This document shows positions 58,539-64,000 of a stretch of DNA of 64,000 bases, one piece after another. Position 1 is the first letter of the stretch, and the number at the start of each line of letters is the position of its first letter. The notes beneath the pieces are model-generated. The model did not search any database and was not told where the DNA came from. It saw only the letters and a program-made list of their open reading frames with translations. This DNA is from Liolophura sinensis. Its lineage: Eukaryota > Mollusca > Polyplacophora > Chitonida > Chitonidae. Location: positions 11,632,706-11,696,705 of the forward strand of contig NC_088296.1 in NCBI RefSeq assembly GCF_032854445.1, in the 5' to 3' direction. Made by a program: the position numbers and the translations under genes.

Positions 58539-58821
58539 TCAAAGCAATTACGTGGCTCAGTTGGTTAGTGTGCTAGCGCAGAGTAATGACCCAGGAGTCT
58601 CTCACCAATGCGGTCGCTGTGGGTTCAAGTCCAGCTCATGCTGACTTCCTCTCTGGCCGCACGTGAGAAGGTCTGCCAGCAACCAGCAGATGGTTGTGGG
58701 CTTCCCCCAGGCCCTGCCCGGTTTCCACCCACCATAATACTGGCCGCCATCGTATAAGTGAAATATTCTTGTGTACGGCGTAAAACTTCAATCAAATAAA
58801 TAAATAAATCAAAGCAATTAC
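58539..58821 (+). mobile_element. SINE-A with 13-bp target-site duplication
   Basis: TCAAAGCAATTAC flanks the element at 58539-58551 and 58809-58821, without mismatch. The element begins GTGGCTCAGTTGG (box A), has box B GGGTTCAAGTCC, and ends in an (AAAT) tail. The first few bases of the head (GGGGCCTCC) are absent, so it is slightly 5'-truncated. Confidence 0.96.
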
Positions 58822-59197
58822 ACGTGGATTATTGGTAAAATGTTAACAATAGATTAACTAGCATCAAACCCGAGCAGTGTTGTTTTATATAATTACATTA
58901 TTTCATTGTTCAGTAACAGCATGAGAAAGAAAAGGCTTATGAATCAATAATTATGGCTTAATGCCACATATAAATAACAGGCTTATGTGTATTAGTGATT
59001 AAAAAACTGACAAAATAATTAGATTAAGTGGATGGGTTTCAGTACAGCTGTAACTAAATCAGGATTTTTTAGTTTTGAGAGATTACAGACTATACTACAT
59101 TACAGATGCAGTTCTTCATGTATCCGAAAAATTAGAGTCTAACTGAAGCCATGGCATGCGATTACCACATTAAGTTATACTTTTCACATACATGAAG

Positions 59198-59200
<3 letters not shown>

Positions 59201-59236
<36 letters not shown>
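59201..59236. repeat. (TA)n microsatellite
   Basis: Eighteen TA dinucleotides. Confidence 0.97.
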
Positions 59237-59242
<6 letters not shown>

Positions 59243-60568
59243 CATCATATTGCTGCTCATCTCCCTCACAAATTCAAAGAAAATAACGAAATCCTCTACC
59301 AAAAATTAAATTACATATGGGACAATAATAAATGATTGTACACTTATGAACTGTTTTTTTGTTGTTGTTGTTGTTGTACATGTGCATTAAAGGCCAACAA
59401 AACTACTCAATATATAACTATTTTTCACTCCCTCATTTCTTACCACACTCTTTGCCCTATAAAAAGCTATCAGCCTGTTTTGGGTGTCCTGATTTTACTC
59501 AGTATTATTTAAAAGAAACTTGTGTAGGCCATACAAGACACTACATGTCCAATATTAACTGCATTTTTGAAATATTGCCAACATGGAGTTTTGCCAACAG
59601 TACTGAATTTCTTGCACGATGCTATAAAAGAGATAAGCTGAAAAAGAAAACTTGGAGGGTGGGCATTTTAAAACTTCACCATTATGGAATGTTGCCAAGG
59701 TTACCAATTTTCTTTACCAATCATGGAAAAATGGAGAGTCACAGTGACAAAGTGGAGATTAACCAGAGATTTTCTACCTTTGAAGGCCATAATATGACGA
59801 ATAGCAGGGTCACTTTTATCACATTATTAACACTGACAACTCCGATATCAAATCAAAACTCAATCTCTAATGTTCTGTGAAGAACACCAACACTTCCCAG
59901 ACGAAGTGGATCTAATCCGACAGAAAGGCATATTAAAAGATGATCAAAGCTAGAGTCGGTCCCTTTATAAAAATCAATCAATGGTCGAGTGGCTCTGGGT
60001 TCTTTTAAGGTACCAGCAATGGACCAGCTACAGTTCAATACAGCAGGTCATTGACCATAATCCCTACAGCATGTTAAAGAAAACCACATTCATAAATATA
60101 CAAAGTCAAAAAAGCCTTAAAGGCCACTCACTGAAATAACAATTTTAAAAAAATTAGTTTTTAAAACTTTTGGTGAGATTAAAAACAGTTTTGTGAAAAC
60201 AGCCTTTGATCTGTGACTTAGGTCAAGCATAAAAACATGTCACATGCCTGCACAAGTTATCCCCCCTTGATTTGACATCTGGATGACAAATACATGCTGT
60301 CAGCTACCTGGGTTAGAAACCCTAGGCAAAAAGTGGTCTACCCAAACCAGACAATATTCTGATATATTCTAATGAGGTGCAAAAAAAGAGTGCACAAATC
60401 AGTATTGTACACTCAACCATTATGTTTTATGTCAGGGGCAGTACTATCCAATATAAAGTACCTCTAAACTATTCATTTTGTAGTGAAATGTACAGTAATT
60501 GCCTACAGCGCACTGCTAGGGACTAGGGGATTCCCCATTCTAAAATAGAAATGTACATACTGCGTCCA

Positions 60569-60834
60569 TTGATTCATTTATTTGACTGGTGTATTACACC
60601 GTACTCAAGAATATTTCACTTATGCGACGACAGCCAGCATTATGGTGGGTGGAAACTGGGCAGAGCCCGGGGGACAACCACAGGTTGCTGGCACACCTTA
60701 CGACTTACGGCCAGAGAGGAAGCCAGCATGAGCTGGACTTGAACTCACGACAACCACATTGGTGAAAAGCTACTGGGTCATTACGCTGCCCTAGCGTACT
60801 AAACAACTGACCTACTCCACCGAGATTACACCTC
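60569..60834 (-). mobile_element. SINE-A copy, near full length, old
   Basis: From TTCATTTATTTGACTGGTGT to the head CCTAGCGTACTAAACAACTG, CTACTCCACCGAGAT in minus orientation. Substitutions throughout. Confidence 0.92.
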
Positions 60835-62536
60835 TAATATACTTGGGCACCATGCTTTTTACAACAGTGAATTCACAAACACGAGGGAGGTGCATTACAG
60901 AATTCACAGGGGACACAATAATAGTTATTTTGGGTTCCTCACTGTGTTCTCGACGCTGGATGACCCAAGGCATAAGCTGATTTTACCATACCCAGTCGAT
61001 TAGAGTGCAATTACACCTCACCCAGGTGACCTGCTTTGCCTTTAACTCTACAGAAACACCACCACTTGCCGTGACGTACGCGATTACTACTTCAAACCCA
61101 CTTTTCATGCTGTCTTTCATGGGTGCGGCCATGTTGAATAACTTAATATTCATTAGCTTATACATGAGAAAATAGTTCATTTTTATTTTGGATGTTTTTG
61201 ATTAACTCGAATCAGAAATACTTCTTACATATCTGATGCTCCTCTATCAACAATTACCCCTAAACTGTGGGGGAAATCACTGCGCTGATGGCGCTCATCT
61301 GTACACGAGCCTTGTCTAAGTACCGTAGGATCACGCAATCTCGAATGAGCAACTCCCAAAATGAAGCCTAATGTTGAAGTCTTAGGTATACACAAGAAAA
61401 TCATAATGGCTTCCCATCAACAACTGATTGGTGCTTAAGCATTATTCAATTGCATGATCGATTTTACGGAGGATAAAAGTGATGTGCCCCCTATAACCCA
61501 CCAACATCTGCCAGGCCCAGGTTTCTGGTTATGGAATTACCCAACTATTAATTAAATAAATACATACTTAGTTAAGTTATACCCACTTAATACATTTTGG
61601 GAGTATTACAACCAATTTTGAATTTTAACACATGACTGAACGGGCCATTCTAAAATAACAGGAAAAACTTCGATCGGATTTGCACTGAGCGATTTTTGGC
61701 TCCAAATTTCTAAAACAGCCCCCTTCAAATATGAACATACATTGACACAAGATTAGGGCTCAGGGCCTAATGTAAGTACGTGTACTTAGTTCCACTGCAG
61801 TGTTAAGGAGGATCTGTGGAAAGTATTTTGATGAAATAAAAGTTGGATTTCAACTCTTTTTCACACAGCAAATTATGCATGTATTCTGTAAGACGGGTTG
61901 GGGGTCGGAGGTCGGGGGTCACGTGACCACCCCATCATGTCTCAAACAAAATGGTAGCCCAGTGTTAAACCATTGGGGAAAAAGTCACTTTCTGCCACTT
62001 CTCCAGCGACCAGTAAGGCCTAGTTGTACAAAATGACATAAAAAAAGCTCTGCAGAAATACTCAGACTATCTGGAAAGCTGAAAATTATACAAATCCAAT
62101 GGAAACAAGTTCGCTGACCGCGATTCAAAAATAGGCATTTTCCTATGAAGTTTGGGTGAACCTTTCTCCACTAAGGATATCGCGTTATCTCTAGCTTCCA
62201 ATTTATCTTACAGAACTCCCCTCTTGAATTTTGGAAGAGTACTAAAACTTTTACCAAGTCTAGCTTGGTCTACAGACACATGCCTGGTCAGTTCTATACC
62301 ATCTCTCCCTGTGCCAGGTTTGGAAGAACTATACAATCAGAGCATGTGGGGGAGAGGTGGGGGGTGGGTGGAGGTTGAGCAGATTTATAGGTCTGTGGGG
62401 GAGGGGATAGCTTGACCAGGTGTGGAAAGGCTGGATTTCTGACACACAGGTTATTGCCCAGGTGGAGTTGCCTTATACACACAGGTGATTTGGCCAGAGT
62501 ATTGAGAATTACCATAATGAACCCAATAATTGCAAT

Positions 62537-62693
62537 TACCCAAATTCCTCAACCTTTTCACATATGAAAGAGAAAGTTTCAGTGCAGTTTATGCACCTTT
62601 TTTAATTGAATTTAGGAGACAAAAGCCCATTGGTTGGGTTGAGTTGGCCTATTTCAGGGCTTCACAAAAAATTCAATTTTATTAGTGTCAGTT
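62537..62693 (+). mobile_element. MITE-like element, family M1, 3'-truncated
   Basis: TACCCAAATTCCTCAACC, ATATGAAAGAGAAAGTTTCA, GTGCAGTTTATGCACC; the right terminal repeat is missing. Confidence 0.62.
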
Positions 62694-62883
62694 TTAGTCA
62701 TGCCTATAAGCATTACTCGCACAGACACTGCAGAGAAAATATCATTTGGTCGTGAATACATCCAAGTCCAAAACTAAGTTAGGAAGAGCCTGATGACATT
62801 TACTAAAATGACATGTGCCCTGATGTCTGCAGTCTTGAATTATTTAAGCACCCATATCGTCTCTGCTGAAGAAAACTAGAATT

Positions 62884-63125
62884 GTTATTTATTTATCTGT
62901 TTGACTGGTGTTTTTGTGCCATACTCAAGAATATTTCACTTATACGACAGCAGCCAGCATTATGGTGAGAGAAACCTCGAAGAAAACCCACAACCATCCG
63001 CAGGCTGCTGACAGAACTCATGTAGTACGGGTGGACAGGAAGCCAGCATGAACTGGACTTGAACTCACAACACCCGCATTGGTGAGAGGCTCTTGGGTCA
63101 TTGCGCTCGGACATGGAGGCCCCAT
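62884..63125 (-). mobile_element. SINE-A copy, near full length
   Basis: From TTGTTATTTATTTATCTGTT through CATACTCAAGAATATTTCAC and GGACTTGAACTCACAACACC to the head end ACATGGAGGCCCC, minus orientation. Confidence 0.93.
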
Positions 63126-64000
63126 GTTCTAAAACTTTCAAGCCTAATTCTACTAAATTTTTGTACCACAGCCATCTACCACACTGTTGTTGTTGCTCTG
63201 GTTTTACTCTCTATACTACTGCCCTTCTATATCACAATAACTAGGGGGTTTACAGCAGAGTTAACCTGTGGCAAGCAGGCAAACCCCCTCCAACACCCTG
63301 TCTTACAGCCTTCAGGGGGCCATCTGGTCTCAGGATAAGAGCAGTTACCCCTGCAGTCCACTTCTCCAAACCTTAAAACTGTCTCTCCCACCCTCCAACC
63401 ACAGCTGAAAGCCAGTGCCAGAGATTAATAGATTTTATGTTGCAGTGTGGCACACAAAAATTTCTTATCTTTCCCAAGGCAACATCTCAACTGGCAAACC
63501 AGTTGAGCTCAACTAGCTACTTGTCAAATGACTGACAGGCTGAAGGGGGTTGGCTGATATTCAAATATGTGGTAAGCGATACCCCCACTCATGAGCCTCC
63601 TATCTCCTAGGTCTTTCACCCCATCCATTTTTCCTCCCCAGAGGATCAGAGATAAGCAGTGTTGACAAGAGGGGTACAGACACATGGCAGCAGAGGTCAT
63701 CTGAGAACACAGTTCTTTGACAGACTTCACCTATGATGAGGAAACTTTACCTGTGTAGACTTACAAGAGTACCAGAAGTAACTGTGCTATAAAATATTTA
63801 AAGGCTATAGCAAGGATTTGGGGGAAGGAAAAAAACCACATTTGCTAATCAAATCAAATTTTCTGTACCGATATTAAAAGAAAGCTCAAATTATTGCCTT
63901 TAATTAAACAGGGCCTATCAGATTAAATATCTGTACTATTTATAGTGTGAAAAGTAATCAAAAATTTGAAAAAGTTACAATGTGAACCATTTCATCAATT

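Larger units (their letters stand above)
60835..64000. other. Mostly gene-free right end
   Basis: Apart from the M1 element and the SINE at 62884, this is unique sequence with a G-rich patch at 62345-62405. No exon was recognised on either strand. Confidence 0.45.

Overview
The window is animal nuclear DNA, AT-rich and dominated by introns, tandem arrays and interspersed repeats. Two tRNA-derived SINE families, several TIR-bounded MITE-like families and the spliced gene fit a marine lophotrochozoan, most likely a mollusc. The species call is inference from the repeats. There is no operon structure, rRNA or CRISPR. The window holds one 200-base assembly gap at 48041-48240.

Left part (1-28929): I recognise one protein-coding gene, on the minus strand, the orthologue of MCC (mutated in colorectal cancers protein, a coiled-coil scaffold). 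I assembled nine coding exons by reading the reverse strand and matching splice sites: 28825-28929 (start codon), 18184-18297, 16090-16232, 10719-10828, 9810-9958, 5024-5353, 4251-4363, 1419-1530 and 579-972. Every junction has AG/GT sites, and every phase joins its neighbour (0/0, 0/0, 2/1, 1/2, 0/0, 0/0, 2/1, 0/0). Together they give 1570 coding nt, about 523 residues, ending one base into a codon. The 3' exons lie before position 1. A tenth candidate exon (20910-21125, 216 nt, phase 0/0) could be a cassette exon or an alternative start.

The introns are full of tandem arrays: about 178 bp units (1-464), 76 bp (3054-4177), 28 bp (6746-6886), 15 bp (9120-9412), 59 bp (15001-16109), tetranucleotide-derived (16842-17354), about 95 bp (20084-20905) and 58-60 bp (25490-27240). 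Several start at or within about 120 bp of a splice donor. The most striking is the 59-bp array at 15001-16109, whose unit carries the last 20 nt of an MCC exon plus its splice donor.

Right part (28930-64000): I see no convincing gene. It holds more arrays (23, 48, 41, 55 and about 25 bp units), many copies of one SINE (two with clear target-site duplications), MITE-like repeats, a LINE reverse-transcriptase tail at 41749-42084, and long G tracts. The 41-bp array (37738-39376, about 40 copies) contains a 13-unit, 533-bp higher-order duplication. This part may be the MCC upstream region or a long 5' intron; the sequence does not decide.

Protein family calls rest on recognition of conserved segments, not on database searches. 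I did not find an obviously new biological system. The best lead is the exon-donor minisatellite.
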